Positions 21,321-29,651 of a stretch of DNA of 64,000 nucleotides are shown in pieces. The number at the start of each line of letters is the position of its first letter. Position 1 is the first letter of the stretch. Under the pieces are notes generated by a model. It made no database searches. It saw only the letters and a list, made by a program, of their open reading frames with translations, and was not told where the DNA came from. Origin of the DNA: Pseudomonas mosselii (lineage in GTDB: Bacteria > Pseudomonadota > Gammaproteobacteria > Pseudomonadales > Pseudomonadaceae); the NCBI RefSeq assembly GCF_003205295.1, contig NZ_QJRP01000005.1, forward strand, positions 186,001-250,000. Reading direction: 5' to 3'. Made by a program: the position numbers and the translations under genes.

Positions 21321-21917
21321 ATGACTGACTTCATCCTGAACGCCCAAGCGCGTACTGACCTGGGGAAAGGTGCGAGCCGCCGCCTGCGTCACTCCGCCAA
21401 CATCCCTGCCGTTGTCTACGGTGGCGATAAAGAAGCCCAATCCCTGACCATCGTGGCCAAGGAAATCGCCAAGCTGTTCGAAAACGAAGCTGCCTTCAGC
21501 CACGTTATCGAGCTGAACGTCGATGGCGCCAAGCAGAACGTCGTGGTCAAGGCCATGCAGCGTCACCCGGCCAAAGGCTTCATCATGCACGCCGACTTCG
21601 TTCGCGTCGTTGCTGGCCAGAAGCTGACCGCCAAGGTTCCAGTTCACTTCGTCGGCGAAGAAGCCCCGATCAAGAAAGGCGGCGAGATCTCGCACGTCGT
21701 TTCCGAGATCGAAGTGTCCTGCGAAGCCAAGGACCTGCCTGAGTTCATCGAAGTCGACCTGTCCAAGGCCGAAGTCGGCACCATCATCCACCTGTCGGAC
21801 CTGAAAGCTCCGAAAGGCGTAGAGTTCGTCGCTCTGGCCCACGGTGATGACAAAGCTGTTGCCAACGTCCACGCCCCGCGCGTTGCCGCTGAAGCTGCTG
21901 AAGGCGCTGCCGAGTAA
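21321..21917 (+). CDS. rplY: 50S ribosomal protein L25/general stress protein Ctc
   Basis: L25 binds 5S rRNA in the large ribosomal subunit. The protein has 198 residues: an N-terminal L25 domain ([20 protein letters not shown]) and a C-terminal CTC/TL5 domain with an Ala/Glu-rich tail. GGAG stands 9 bases before ATG 21321. The upstream open frame to 21240 lies within the terminator. pth follows after about 80 bases. Confidence 0.97.
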
Positions 21918-21996
21918 TCCACTCGCACGCCGGCGTTGATCGGGTTACAGTGCCGCGCGCACCGTAACCCACCAACTCCAAGGAAGAGCCCCTGAC

Positions 21997-22581
21997 GTGA
22001 CCGCCATCCAGTTGATCGTCGGCCTGGGTAACCCCGGCCCCGAATACGAACAGACCCGGCATAACGCAGGGGCTCTTTTCGTTGAACGCCTCGCCAGCGC
22101 CCAGCGCGTTTCGCTGTCCGCTGACAAAAAGTATTTCGGCCTGACGGCTAAGTTCAGCCATCAGGGCAACGATGTTCGCCTGTTGATCCCCACCACCTAC
22201 ATGAACCGTAGCGGCCAGTCCGTGGCGGCTCTGGCCAATTTCTTCCGCATCAAGCCGGAAGCGATCCTGGTGGCCCACGACGAACTCGACCTGCCTCCCG
22301 GCGTCGCCAAGCTCAAGAGAGGCGGCGGCCACGGTGGGCACAACGGCCTGCGCGACATCATCGCGCAGCTCGGCAACCAGAACGACTTCCACCGCCTGCG
22401 GCTCGGCATCGGCCACCCGGGCGACGCCAAACTGGTCTCCAACTTTGTCCTGGGCCGGGCGCCACGCGCCGAGCAGGAGAAGCTCGACGCCAGCATCGAT
22501 TTTGCCCTCGGCGTGATGCCCGACGTGCTGGCCGGCGACTTCGCCAAGGCCATGCGCGAACTGCACAGCCAGAAGGCCTGA
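21997..22581 (+). CDS. pth: Peptidyl-tRNA hydrolase
   Basis: Pth frees tRNAs from dropped-off peptidyl-tRNA. The protein has 194 residues starting at GTG 21997, with AAGGAAGAG upstream. The signature [17 protein letters not shown] contains the catalytic histidine, and [20 protein letters not shown] is the second motif. It lies between rplY and ychF as in other gammaproteobacteria. Confidence 0.97.
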   Translation: MTAIQLIVGLGNPGPEYEQTRHNAGALFVERLASAQRVSLSADKKYFGLTAKFSHQGNDVRLLIPTTYMNRSGQSVAALANFFRIKPEAILVAHDELDLPPGVAKLKRGGGHGGHNGLRDIIAQLGNQNDFHRLRLGIGHPGDAKLVSNFVLGRAPRAEQEKLDASIDFALGVMPDVLAGDFAKAMRELHSQKA

Positions 22582-22604
22582 CACTTTACGAAAGGGGAAT
22601 TCCC

Positions 22605-23705
22605 ATGGGTTTCAATTGCGGCATCGTCGGCCTGCCCAACGTCGGCAAGTCCACCCTGTTCAACGCCCTGACCAAGTCCGGCATCGCGGCGGAGAACTTC
22701 CCCTTCTGCACCATCGAGCCGAACAGCGGCATCGTGCCGATGCCCGATGCGCGCCTCAACGCGCTGGCCGAGATCGTCAAGCCGAACCGCATCCTGCCGA
22801 CCACCATGGAGTTCGTCGACATCGCCGGCCTGGTCGCCGGTGCCTCCAAGGGTGAAGGCCTGGGCAACAAGTTCCTCGCCAACATCCGCGAGACCGACGC
22901 CATCGCCCACGTGGTGCGCTGCTTCGAAGACGAGAACGTGATCCACGTTTCCAACAGCGTCGACCCCAAGCGCGACATCGAGATCATCGACCTCGAACTG
23001 ATCTTCGCCGATCTCGACAGCTGCGAGAAGCAACTGCAGAAGGTCGCCCGCAACGCCAAGGGCGGCGACAAGGAAGCCCTGGCACAGAAGGCCATCCTCG
23101 AGCAGCTCATCCCCCACTTCACCGAAGGCAAGCCTGCGCGCAGCCTGATGAAGAACATGAGCGCCGAAGACAAGGCGGTGATTCGCGGCTTCCACCTGCT
23201 GACCAGCAAACCGGTCATGTACATCGCCAACGTTGCCGAGGACGGCTTCGACAACAACCCGCACCTGGACGTGGTCAAGGCCATTGCCGAGGAAGAAGGC
23301 GCGGTGGTGGTGCCGGTGTGCAACAAGATCGAAGCCGAGATCGCCGAGCTGGACGACGGTGAGGAAAAGGACATGTTCCTCGAGGCCCTGGGCCTGGAAG
23401 AGCCTGGCCTGAACCGCGTGATCCGCGCCGGTTACGAGCTGCTCAACCTGCAGACCTACTTCACCGCCGGCGTGCAGGAAGTGCGTGCCTGGACCGTGCG
23501 CGTGGGCGCCACCGCACCGCAAGCGGCCGGCGTGATCCACACCGACTTCGAGAAAGGCTTCATCCGCGCCGAAGTGGTGGCCTACGACGACTTCATCCAG
23601 TTCAAGGGTGAGAGCGGTGCCAAGGAAGCCGGCAAATGGCGCCTGGAAGGCAAGGACTACATCGTCAAGGACGGTGACGTGATGCACTTCCGCTTCAACG
23701 TCTGA
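22605..23705 (+). CDS. ychF: Redox-regulated ATPase YchF (Obg family)
   Basis: The protein has 366 residues and the P-loop [15 protein letters not shown]. The NKIEAE element replaces the usual NKxD specificity motif, in keeping with YchF preferring ATP. A TGS domain ends the protein ([15 protein letters not shown] onwards). YchF binds ribosomes and takes part in translation and stress responses. A strong terminator follows and marks the edge of the housekeeping block. Confidence 0.97.
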   Translation: MGFNCGIVGLPNVGKSTLFNALTKSGIAAENFPFCTIEPNSGIVPMPDARLNALAEIVKPNRILPTTMEFVDIAGLVAGASKGEGLGNKFLANIRETDAIAHVVRCFEDENVIHVSNSVDPKRDIEIIDLELIFADLDSCEKQLQKVARNAKGGDKEALAQKAILEQLIPHFTEGKPARSLMKNMSAEDKAVIRGFHLLTSKPVMYIANVAEDGFDNNPHLDVVKAIAEEEGAVVVPVCNKIEAEIAELDDGEEKDMFLEALGLEEPGLNRVIRAGYELLNLQTYFTAGVQEVRAWTVRVGATAPQAAGVIHTDFEKGFIRAEVVAYDDFIQFKGESGAKEAGKWRLEGKDYIVKDGDVMHFRFNV

Positions 23706-23718
23706 TACCCCGCTCCTG

Positions 23719-23748
23719 AAAAAACCCGCTCCGGCGGGTTTTTTTTCG
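23719..23748 (+). terminator. Rho-independent terminator after ychF
   Basis: AAAAAACCCGC-tccg-GCGGGTTTTTTTT: short GC stem with 5' A run and eight T. It lies 14 bases after the ychF stop. Confidence 0.95.
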
Positions 23749-23789
23749 CCTACAGAAAAGCCCTACAACCCGCGCCCGCAAAGACCGAC

Positions 23790-23863
23790 ATGCATATCGG
23801 CAAATTTGCATGCCCAAATATTTCCAAAAATGCATTGACTGCATATGCATTGATGCATAGGCT
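23790..23863 (+). promoter_or_regulatory. Candidate tail-operon promoter with clustered ATGCAT/GCATGC palindromes
   Basis: This AT-rich stretch stands out from its surroundings. It holds ATGCAT at 23790, 23830, 23845 and 23853, GCATGC at 23808 and GCATATGC at 23841. A -35-like TTGACT at 23835-23840 is followed 17 bases later by TAGGCT at 23858-23863. The palindromes overlap and surround the promoter, as repressor sites do in phages. No repressor gene is next to it. Function as the tail-operon promoter is inferred from position and orientation. Confidence 0.5.
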
Positions 23864-23869
23864 GTCTTT

Positions 23870-24096
23870 CAAGCCGGACAGCAACCGGTTGTGACACAGG
23901 CAGCGATGAACAGGCCTCGACTGTTCAGAGGGTTGGCAACTGGCCCGGGTGTGCAGCGTAAAGCACCACGATCAGTTTTCCGGCGGGCAGACGGCCGCGG
24001 TCGGAGTCATCAATTTGAAGCGCAGCCGCATGGCGTCACCAGTCGTGGCCAGCGGTTCGACAACGCATTACTGAAAAGCCTGCACGGCGGGCTTTT
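23870..24096 (+). ncRNA. Possible leader RNA or small RNA upstream of the tail operon
   Basis: Transcription from the promoter-like site near 23863 would run about 230 bases to an intrinsic terminator at 24074-24096. The segment has several short inverted repeats (for example GAACAGGCCT...CTGTTC near 23910). An open frame starting at 23891 runs straight through the terminator and the REP pair and is not credible as a gene. I have an impression, which I cannot verify here, that this block recurs before Pseudomonas tailocin or prophage late operons. Confidence 0.35.
24074..24096 (+). terminator. Intrinsic terminator or attenuator in the tail-operon leader
   Basis: AAAAGCCTGC-acg-GCGGGCTTTTT, one G-T wobble pair in the stem, five T. 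It stands about 260 bases before the first tail gene, so the tail operon needs either read-through, antitermination or a second promoter. Confidence 0.7.
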
Positions 24097-24161
24097 TGGA
24101 ATGCCGAGCACGGCTTCGCCAATTAACAAGAGGCTCGGAGCCCCCACTGATCTGGCGCGAC

Positions 24162-24252
24162 CTCTGTGGGAGCGGGTTTACCCGCGAAGTGCCCAACGCG
24201 GAGCCTGGCACCGGCTACGCCGGTGTTCGCGGGTAAACCCGCTCCCACAGAG
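24162..24252. repeat. REP pair (inverted) at the left edge of the tail operon
   Basis: CTGTGGGAGCGGGTTTACCC and its reverse complement enclose about 35 bases that include a small stem ACCGGC/GCCGGT. It is the same REP family as at 4354. The rest of 24253-24357 shows no gene; a GGAGG at the end is the ribosome site of the first tail gene. Confidence 0.9.
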
Positions 24253-24357
24253 TGTGCGTACTACCTGCGAACTCGGTGCGCAGCCCTGGGGGTAGCCCCT
24301 TAGCGAGCACTCAACGATGAATTTTTCAGCCACCTCGCCCTGTACGGAGGCCTCCCC

Positions 24358-24834
24358 ATGAACCAGTTGAAAGCACTCACCACCTACCTGCTCGAACGCA
24401 AGCTGGTGCCTGCCGGGCAACTGCACGCCTGGGCCCAGCAGCTGGACCTGCAACTGGCCTGGACGCCGACCGAGCTGGGCCTGCACATGGGCAACCTGCG
24501 CTACCGCGCCCTGTTCAACTTCGACGATTTCAGCGGTCATCCCGGACGCCTGATGGCGCTCGCCGGCAGCTGGCTGGAAAACAACGACCCCGGGCGTCAC
24601 CTGTTCGCCCTGCCGGCACCGACCCTCACCGTCAAGCAGAAGGCCCCGGGCAGCGACCTGCTCGATGTGTCGCTGGTCCTTGAGTTCGTCGAGCCCCTTT
24701 ACCTGACCGAGGACGCGGCCGGCGAGATCGAGGTCTTCGGCAAGACCTGGTCATTCCAGCCCCACGACCTGTGGATCGCCGAGCAAGGCGATATCGCCCT
24801 GCAGGGGATGCCCCAGGGCAGCCCCCTCCCCTGA
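24358..24834 (+). CDS. Phage tail completion protein (P2 gpR-like)
   Basis: The protein has 158 residues. The pattern NFDDFSGHPGRLMALAGSWL followed by LDVSLVLEFVEPLYLTEDA parallels P2 gpR (a DFSG...AWL region, then a VDISISL...ERTLV region). In P2, gpR helps finish the top of the tail so it can join the head. It is first of the tail genes, whereas in P2 it follows head genes; here nothing of the head remains. ATG at 24358 follows GGAGGCCTCCCC. Confidence 0.65.
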   Translation: MNQLKALTTYLLERKLVPAGQLHAWAQQLDLQLAWTPTELGLHMGNLRYRALFNFDDFSGHPGRLMALAGSWLENNDPGRHLFALPAPTLTVKQKAPGSDLLDVSLVLEFVEPLYLTEDAAGEIEVFGKTWSFQPHDLWIAEQGDIALQGMPQGSPLP

Positions 24835-24927
24835 CCCGATTACCCGGGCAACAACGCCCGACCCGCCCGCGACCTGATTGGCAGGTCCTGGCACACCCCT
24901 TCAATCACCCCGCTAACGAGGCAACCT

Positions 24928-26043
24928 ATGGCACTCGGTAAAATCAGCGTGAACAATCTCAACCTCGGCCAGGGTGCCGTGACCGAGATCGAACGCTACT
25001 TCCTCTTCATCGGCCCCGCCGCCAAGAACGTCGGCAAGCTGTTGACCCTGAACACGGACAGCGACCTGGACAACGAGCTGGGCGTGGCCGCCAGCGACCT
25101 GAAGACCCAACTGATCGCCGCCCGGGCCAACGGCGGCGACCGCTGGGCCTGCCTGGCCGCGCCAATCGGCGCCGAAGGCGACTGGGCGAGCGCCCTGGAG
25201 TACGCCCAGCAACACGGCTACTCGGTTGAGGGCATCGTCATCACCAAGCCGGCGACCGCCGGCGCGCAGCTGCTGGCCATGCACACCGCCGCCGAACAAC
25301 TGAACGCCCGCTACGGCCGGCGCTCGTTCGTCCTGGCCGCGTCCGCCGGCATCCTGCCGACCGTGACCTGGTCGGATTACCTGCTCGAGCAGAAGGCGCT
25401 CACCGACGGTATCGCCGCGCCACGCGTCGTGGTAGTGCCGCAGCTGCACGGCAATGACCTGGGCGTGCTCGCCGGGCGCTTGGCCAACGCCGCCTGGAGC
25501 ATCGCCGATACCCCGATGCGCGTCGCCAGTGGCCCTGTCCTGGGCCTGGGCGCGGTGCCCGCGGACAAGGACGGCGTGCCACTGCCATCGGCGGTGCGCA
25601 GCGAGCTGGACAAGGCACGCTACTCCGTTTCGCAGACCTACCCGGACTACGAGGGCGTGTACTGGGGCGATGCCAACATGCTCGACACCGCCGCCAGCGA
25701 CTTCCAGGTCCTGGAATACCTGCGCCTGGCCGACAAGGCCGCCCGCCAGGTCCGCCCGCTGCTGATCCGCCGCATCGGTGACCGCCGCCTGAACAACAGC
25801 CCCGCCAGCATGGCCGCCAACACCAGCGCGCTGATGGCGCCGCTGCGGCGGATGGCCAAGGCGGTGAAATTCGCCGGCGAAGTGTTCCCCGGCGAAATCC
25901 AGGCGCCGCGCGACGGCGACCTGGTCATCGTCTGGAAAAGCCACACCCAGGTGGAAGTGTTCATCCGCATCCGCCCGCACAACTGCCCCAAGGACATCAC
26001 CGCGAACATCGCGCTGGACCTTTCCCAGGACAACCAGGAGTAA
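24928..26043 (+). CDS. Contractile tail sheath protein (DUF2586 family)
   Basis: The protein has 371 residues, starting MALGKISVNNLNLGQGAVTE. I place it in DUF2586, found as sheath protein in HP1-, K139- and related P2-type phages and tailocins. The C-terminal region with RRIGDRRLNNSPASM and VFIRIRPHNCPKDITANIAL is typical of sheath assembly domains. The sheath surrounds the tube and contracts to drive it through the target envelope. The tube gene follows after 3 bases. Ribosome site GAGG 8 bases before the ATG. Confidence 0.85.
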   Translation: MALGKISVNNLNLGQGAVTEIERYFLFIGPAAKNVGKLLTLNTDSDLDNELGVAASDLKTQLIAARANGGDRWACLAAPIGAEGDWASALEYAQQHGYSVEGIVITKPATAGAQLLAMHTAAEQLNARYGRRSFVLAASAGILPTVTWSDYLLEQKALTDGIAAPRVVVVPQLHGNDLGVLAGRLANAAWSIADTPMRVASGPVLGLGAVPADKDGVPLPSAVRSELDKARYSVSQTYPDYEGVYWGDANMLDTAASDFQVLEYLRLADKAARQVRPLLIRRIGDRRLNNSPASMAANTSALMAPLRRMAKAVKFAGEVFPGEIQAPRDGDLVIVWKSHTQVEVFIRIRPHNCPKDITANIALDLSQDNQE

Positions 26044-26046
26044 CCC

Positions 26047-26496
26047 ATGGCCAAGATCAGTGGCTTGAACTTCGACATCAACGTGGGCGACCTGAAGATC
26101 CACGTTGAGAGCGCAACCCTCGACATCACCGACAACAGCGCCGTGGCGCACACCAAGGGCGTGCCGGACGGCTGGGTCGCCGGCGACGTGGCCGCCAGCG
26201 GCGAGCTGGAGGTGGACACCAGCAACTTCAACCTGATCATCGAAGCCGCCGCCAAGGCCGGTAGCTTCCGTCAGCTGGGGACCTTCGACCAGCTGTTCTA
26301 TGCCAAGACCCCCACAGACGAGATCCGCGTCGAGGCCTTCGGCTGCCGCTTCAAGATCTCCAGCCTGCTCAACATCGACGCCAAGGGTGGCGAGAAGACC
26401 AAGCACAAGCTGCCGTTCGACGTCACCAGCCCGGACTTCATCCATGTCAACGGCGTGCCGTACCTGTCCTTCGCCGAGGTCGAGGGCCTGAGCTGA
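26047..26496 (+). CDS. Tail tube protein (DUF2597 family)
   Basis: The protein has 149 residues, MAKISGLNFDINVGDLKIHV onwards. Its length, its beta-rich pattern and its position directly after the sheath gene identify it as the inner tube subunit (DUF2597, the usual neighbour of DUF2586). Hexameric rings of such proteins stack along the tape-measure protein. The following zinc-finger gene begins within its stop codon (TGATG). Confidence 0.85.
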   Translation: MAKISGLNFDINVGDLKIHVESATLDITDNSAVAHTKGVPDGWVAGDVAASGELEVDTSNFNLIIEAAAKAGSFRQLGTFDQLFYAKTPTDEIRVEAFGCRFKISSLLNIDAKGGEKTKHKLPFDVTSPDFIHVNGVPYLSFAEVEGLS

Positions 26497-26702
26497 TGGT
26501 GTGCCCATTCGACCGCGCCCAGGCCCTGGAACAGCTCAGGCGTGATCTGGCGATCGCCGCCGTCCGTGGCCGACGCGTGGCGACTGGGCCCAGCCTCACC
26601 CACTGCGCGGACTGTGGCGGCGATATCGCCGAGGCGCGCCGCGCCCTGGGCGGCATGCGCCGCTGCGTTCCCTGCCAACAGCTTCACGAGCGCGGCCGCT
26701 GA
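26496..26702 (+). CDS. TraR/DksA-type C4 zinc-finger protein
   Basis: The protein has 68 residues, with one four-cysteine finger HCADCGGDIAEARRALGGMR followed by RCVPCQQ, the C-terminal zinc finger of TraR/DksA proteins. Small phage and plasmid versions can bind the secondary channel of RNA polymerase and alter promoter choice, but the acidic tip residues of DksA are not clearly present. Such genes are common inside P2-type tail operons. The start overlaps the tube stop by 1 base. Confidence 0.8.
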   Translation: MVCPFDRAQALEQLRRDLAIAAVRGRRVATGPSLTHCADCGGDIAEARRALGGMRRCVPCQQLHERGR

Positions 26703-26758
26703 ACACAGTGCCCGCCACGTTCTTTTCCAATTCCCGTATTTCAATGGAGTAGTACCCC

Positions 26759-27046
26759 ATGACCCAACGCACCGAGATCACCCTGGAAGTCGGCGACCTG
26801 TCCCTGGACTTCGCCATCGATCCGGCGCTGATGACCAAGTACATCAACGCCCTGACCCCCTCCAACAAGGTCGCCCCGGCCAACAACCTGCTGGTCACCG
26901 CCGTGAAGCCCGAGCACAAGGACCAGCTCAAGCCGCTGCTGGCCAACCCGATGACCGTGATCCAACTGGCCGGTGCCCTGGTCGAGGAGTACGCCCCGAC
27001 CGTGGAAGTCACCGTAAAAAAGCGCTCGGCCACGCAGAGCGACTGA
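26759..27046 (+). CDS. Tail assembly chaperone, short form (P2 gpE-like)
   Basis: The protein has 95 residues, MTQRTEITLEVGDLSLDFAI onwards. It is the short product of a gene pair found between tube and tape-measure genes in almost all long-tailed phages; the chaperones coat the tape measure during assembly. The penultimate part of the frame holds a shift-prone A AAA AAG in the right phase at 27016-27022, and the -1 frame stays open for 63 more codons. The longer form would have 151 residues. The stop is TGA at 27044-27046. Confidence 0.8.
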   Translation: MTQRTEITLEVGDLSLDFAIDPALMTKYINALTPSNKVAPANNLLVTAVKPEHKDQLKPLLANPMTVIQLAGALVEEYAPTVEVTVKKRSATQSD

Positions 27047-27213
27047 CCGAGGACGGCCTGGGCCAGCTGCTGGCCCTGGCCGAACGCTGGCTGCCCGGTG
27101 CCCCGTCCACGCCCGAGAACCTGGGCACGGCCAAGTGGCTGGAGGATGAGCACTGGCGGCGAATGGAAATCGCCATCGCCAACGGCATCGCCCGTGCATT
27201 CAATGGAGGCTGA
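27016..27213 (+). CDS. -1 frameshift extension of the tail assembly chaperone (P2 gpE+E'-like)
   Basis: After slippage on A AAA AAG (27016-27022) the ribosome would read ALGHAERLTEDGLGQLL and end ...IANGIARAFNGG at TGA 27211-27213. The frame has no credible start codon of its own, its position matches the E' or T extension of other phages, and the tape-measure gene starts 6 bases later with GGAGG inside the extension. Short stems follow the slippery site: CGCTC/GAGCG at 27023-27041 and CTCGG/CCGAG at 27025-27051, which exclude each other. The shift itself is an inference from the sequence. Confidence 0.75.
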   Translation, partial: KKALGHAERLTEDGLGQLLALAERWLPGAPSTPENLGTAKWLEDEHWRRMEIAIANGIARAFNGG

Positions 27214-27219
27214 CATCCC

Positions 27220-29334
27220 ATGAGCGCGAACAACGCAATCAGCCGGCTGGATTTCATCCTGTCGCTGACCGACAAAGTCACCGCGCCGCTGGCGAAGGTG
27301 AGCCAGGGAATCAATGTGCTGGCCAAGAGGAGCCAGGCCAGCATTGAGCAGATAACCGCGGCAACGAATGAGCTGAAAGGTTCGGCGGGGGGAATCGGGG
27401 CCTTGCTGCAGCCGGCCCTCGAAATGAATCGCGCCCTGGCCGACGTCCGCTCGCTCGGCGTGGCCGACGACGCCTTGGACGCCCTGAACAGAAAGGCGCT
27501 CAAGTTTTCCATGACCTATGGCGAAAGCGCCCGCAGCTTCGTCACCTCGGCCTACAAGATCGAAGGCGCCATCAAGGGGCTGTCCGGCTCGCAACTGGCC
27601 ACCTTCACCCACACCAGCAGCGTGCTGGCCAAGGCTACCAAGACCGACCAGGGCGTGATGGCCGAGTACGTCGGCACAATGTACAACCTGCAGAAACAGC
27701 AGGCCGACGCCATGGGCAAAGGCCTGTGGGTCAAGCAGTTAGGCGGGCAGACTGCCCTGGCGGTACAACTGTTCCGCACCAGCGGCGAGCAGATGAAGGC
27801 CGGTTTCAAGGAAGCAGGCGCGAGTGCTTCCGCAGCCGGCATCGGTCTGGCCGAGCAGATGGCCGTGATCGGCAGCTTGTCCAGCACCATGCAGGGCGGC
27901 GAAGCCGGCAGCCTCTACAAGGCCTTTTTCGACAACATCGACAAGGCTTCGAAAAAGCTCGGGATTTCGTTTACCGACACCGACGGCAAGGCGCTGCCCA
28001 TGCTGGACATCCTCGCGAAGCTGGAAGGCCGGTTCGGTGATCTGAAAGGCGCGGCGGCCAATACCAAACTCACGCAAGCGTTTGGCGACAAAGGCGCCCA
28101 GTTGATCGGAGCACTAGCACAGGACACCGATCGTTTCAGGAGCAGCCTCGACAAGCTCGGCAAAGTCCGTGGGCTGGAAGAGGCCGAGAAAATGGCCAAG
28201 GCCATGGTCGATCCGTGGCAGCAGTTCACCCGCGCAGTGGAAGGGCTACGCATCGCATTCGGCCAGGCACTCATCCCCATCCTGCAACCCCTGATGAATC
28301 GCCTGGTCGAGATCGGCGGCACCCTGGTCCGTTGGATCAGTCTGTTCCCCAACATCACCCGTCTGGTCGGTTACGCCACCCTGGTGATCTTCGGTCTTTC
28401 TGCCGCGATGGGCGTGCTGACGATCCTGGCCGGCATCCACAGGATGACCCTGCTCAGATTGAATGCGGTCTGGGCCCTGCTCAACATGACCGGTTTGAAG
28501 AGCATCTTCATGTTCCTCCGGCACGCCTTGGTGCTGTCGATCTTCCTGACAAGCCTGATCGCCATGTACGCCTGGATGGGGATCGTGAGGCTCGCCACCC
28601 TTGCCTGGCAAGGCGCACTCTGGCTGGTGAACGCCGCACTCCTGGCCAATCCGATCATCCTCATCATCGCGGGCATCGTCGCGCTGGTCGCTGCCGTGGT
28701 CCTGGTCATCGCCTACTGGGACGAGCTCAAGGCCGCGTTCCTGGACAGTGCCGCCTTCCAGTGGGTCAGCGCACAGCTGGACGCACTGAGCAAATGGTTC
28801 ACCGACATGGGCGGCTGGACCGGCATGGCCAAGGCTGCCTGGGACGGCATCGTCAAGATCTTCCGCAGTTCACTCGACCTGGTGATCGAGTGGTTGAACA
28901 AGATCCCGGGCGTCAACATCGAGACCTCGTTCGCCGATCTGCCGGAAGCACCCAAGGTGCCAGGGCTTGCCAGCCAGGTCGCGCCGATCGGCGTACTGCC
29001 CATGAGCAGCACGCAGCCACTGCTCAAGACCCTGATGCAGGTGCCATCAGCGGCCCCGCACTCGGCTTCGATGGCACCCGCCGCCGTCGCCTCCAGCATG
29101 GCCAACGCGCCGGTCGAGCAACTCGAGCAGCAGCGCCAGCGCATGACCCAGACCGCACTCAACCTCTCGCCGGCCAGCCCGACGAGCGTTCCCCAGGGAG
29201 GCCTGATGAACCAGATCCAGAACACCACCCAGACGCAGGACCGGCGCATGCATGTCGAGAAGGTGGAGATCAACACCAGCAAGGCCATGAACCCGCTGGA
29301 GCTGGAACAGATGATGGCAATGGCGGTGGGCTGA
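27220..29334 (+). CDS. Tail tape-measure protein
   Basis: The protein has 704 residues. It starts with a helical region of tape-measure type (LDFILSLTDKVTAPLAKVSQ), has a TP901-type core (residues about 80-330), several hydrophobic segments around 375-510 (for example ANPIILIIAGIVALVAAVVL) and a low-complexity A/S/Q-rich tail. Tape-measure length sets tail length; at about 0.15 nm per residue this would give a tube near 100 nm. GGAGG lies 9 bases before the start. It overlaps the DUF2590 gene by 1 base. Confidence 0.9.
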   Translation: MSANNAISRLDFILSLTDKVTAPLAKVSQGINVLAKRSQASIEQITAATNELKGSAGGIGALLQPALEMNRALADVRSLGVADDALDALNRKALKFSMTYGESARSFVTSAYKIEGAIKGLSGSQLATFTHTSSVLAKATKTDQGVMAEYVGTMYNLQKQQADAMGKGLWVKQLGGQTALAVQLFRTSGEQMKAGFKEAGASASAAGIGLAEQMAVIGSLSSTMQGGEAGSLYKAFFDNIDKASKKLGISFTDTDGKALPMLDILAKLEGRFGDLKGAAANTKLTQAFGDKGAQLIGALAQDTDRFRSSLDKLGKVRGLEEAEKMAKAMVDPWQQFTRAVEGLRIAFGQALIPILQPLMNRLVEIGGTLVRWISLFPNITRLVGYATLVIFGLSAAMGVLTILAGIHRMTLLRLNAVWALLNMTGLKSIFMFLRHALVLSIFLTSLIAMYAWMGIVRLATLAWQGALWLVNAALLANPIILIIAGIVALVAAVVLVIAYWDELKAAFLDSAAFQWVSAQLDALSKWFTDMGGWTGMAKAAWDGIVKIFRSSLDLVIEWLNKIPGVNIETSFADLPEAPKVPGLASQVAPIGVLPMSSTQPLLKTLMQVPSAAPHSASMAPAAVASSMANAPVEQLEQQRQRMTQTALNLSPASPTSVPQGGLMNQIQNTTQTQDRRMHVEKVEINTSKAMNPLELEQMMAMAVG

Positions 29335-29651
29335 TGAGTGACTACATCGACCTGCTGATCCACGACAACGACCTGGTCCTGGACCCTTCCCATCAACCGC
29401 TGCTGATCGAGGACCGGGCCAGCATCGCCCAGGACATCGCCCACATGATCCGCGACAGCGGCCTGCTGGTGACCCTGGTGGCCGAGCGCAGCCGCCAGCG
29501 CCAGGCCGACTGCATCCTGCAACTGGAGCTGCTGGTGGAGGACGACGAGCGCCTGCTGCCGGGTACTGCCCGCGTCCTGGAAGAGCATCCGGGCCGCTAC
29601 CTGGTCACGGCGAAAACCCTGAAATTCGGTGACATCGAGGTATACCTGTGA
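29334..29651 (+). CDS. DUF2590-family baseplate protein (gp25/gpW-like position)
   Basis: The protein has 105 residues, MSDYIDLLIHDNDLVLDPSH onwards, with IAQDIAHMIRDSGLL, which resembles the start of small baseplate wedge proteins of the gp25/gpW type. It lies exactly where the wedge gene is expected, between tape measure and baseplate J. The reading frame is open upstream from 28215, but that part is a shadow of the tape-measure gene. The baseplate J gene begins in its stop (GTGA). Confidence 0.75.
   Translation: MSDYIDLLIHDNDLVLDPSHQPLLIEDRASIAQDIAHMIRDSGLLVTLVAERSRQRQADCILQLELLVEDDERLLPGTARVLEEHPGRYLVTAKTLKFGDIEVYL

Noticed and set aside
23891-24295. 134-codon open frame upstream of the tail operon
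   Set aside because: It runs through an intrinsic terminator and a REP element and has no convincing ribosome site; better explained as a non-coding leader.
23706-24357. tRNA-based attachment site after ychF, as known for P. aeruginosa
   Set aside because: I looked for a tRNA or tRNA fragment here and saw none.
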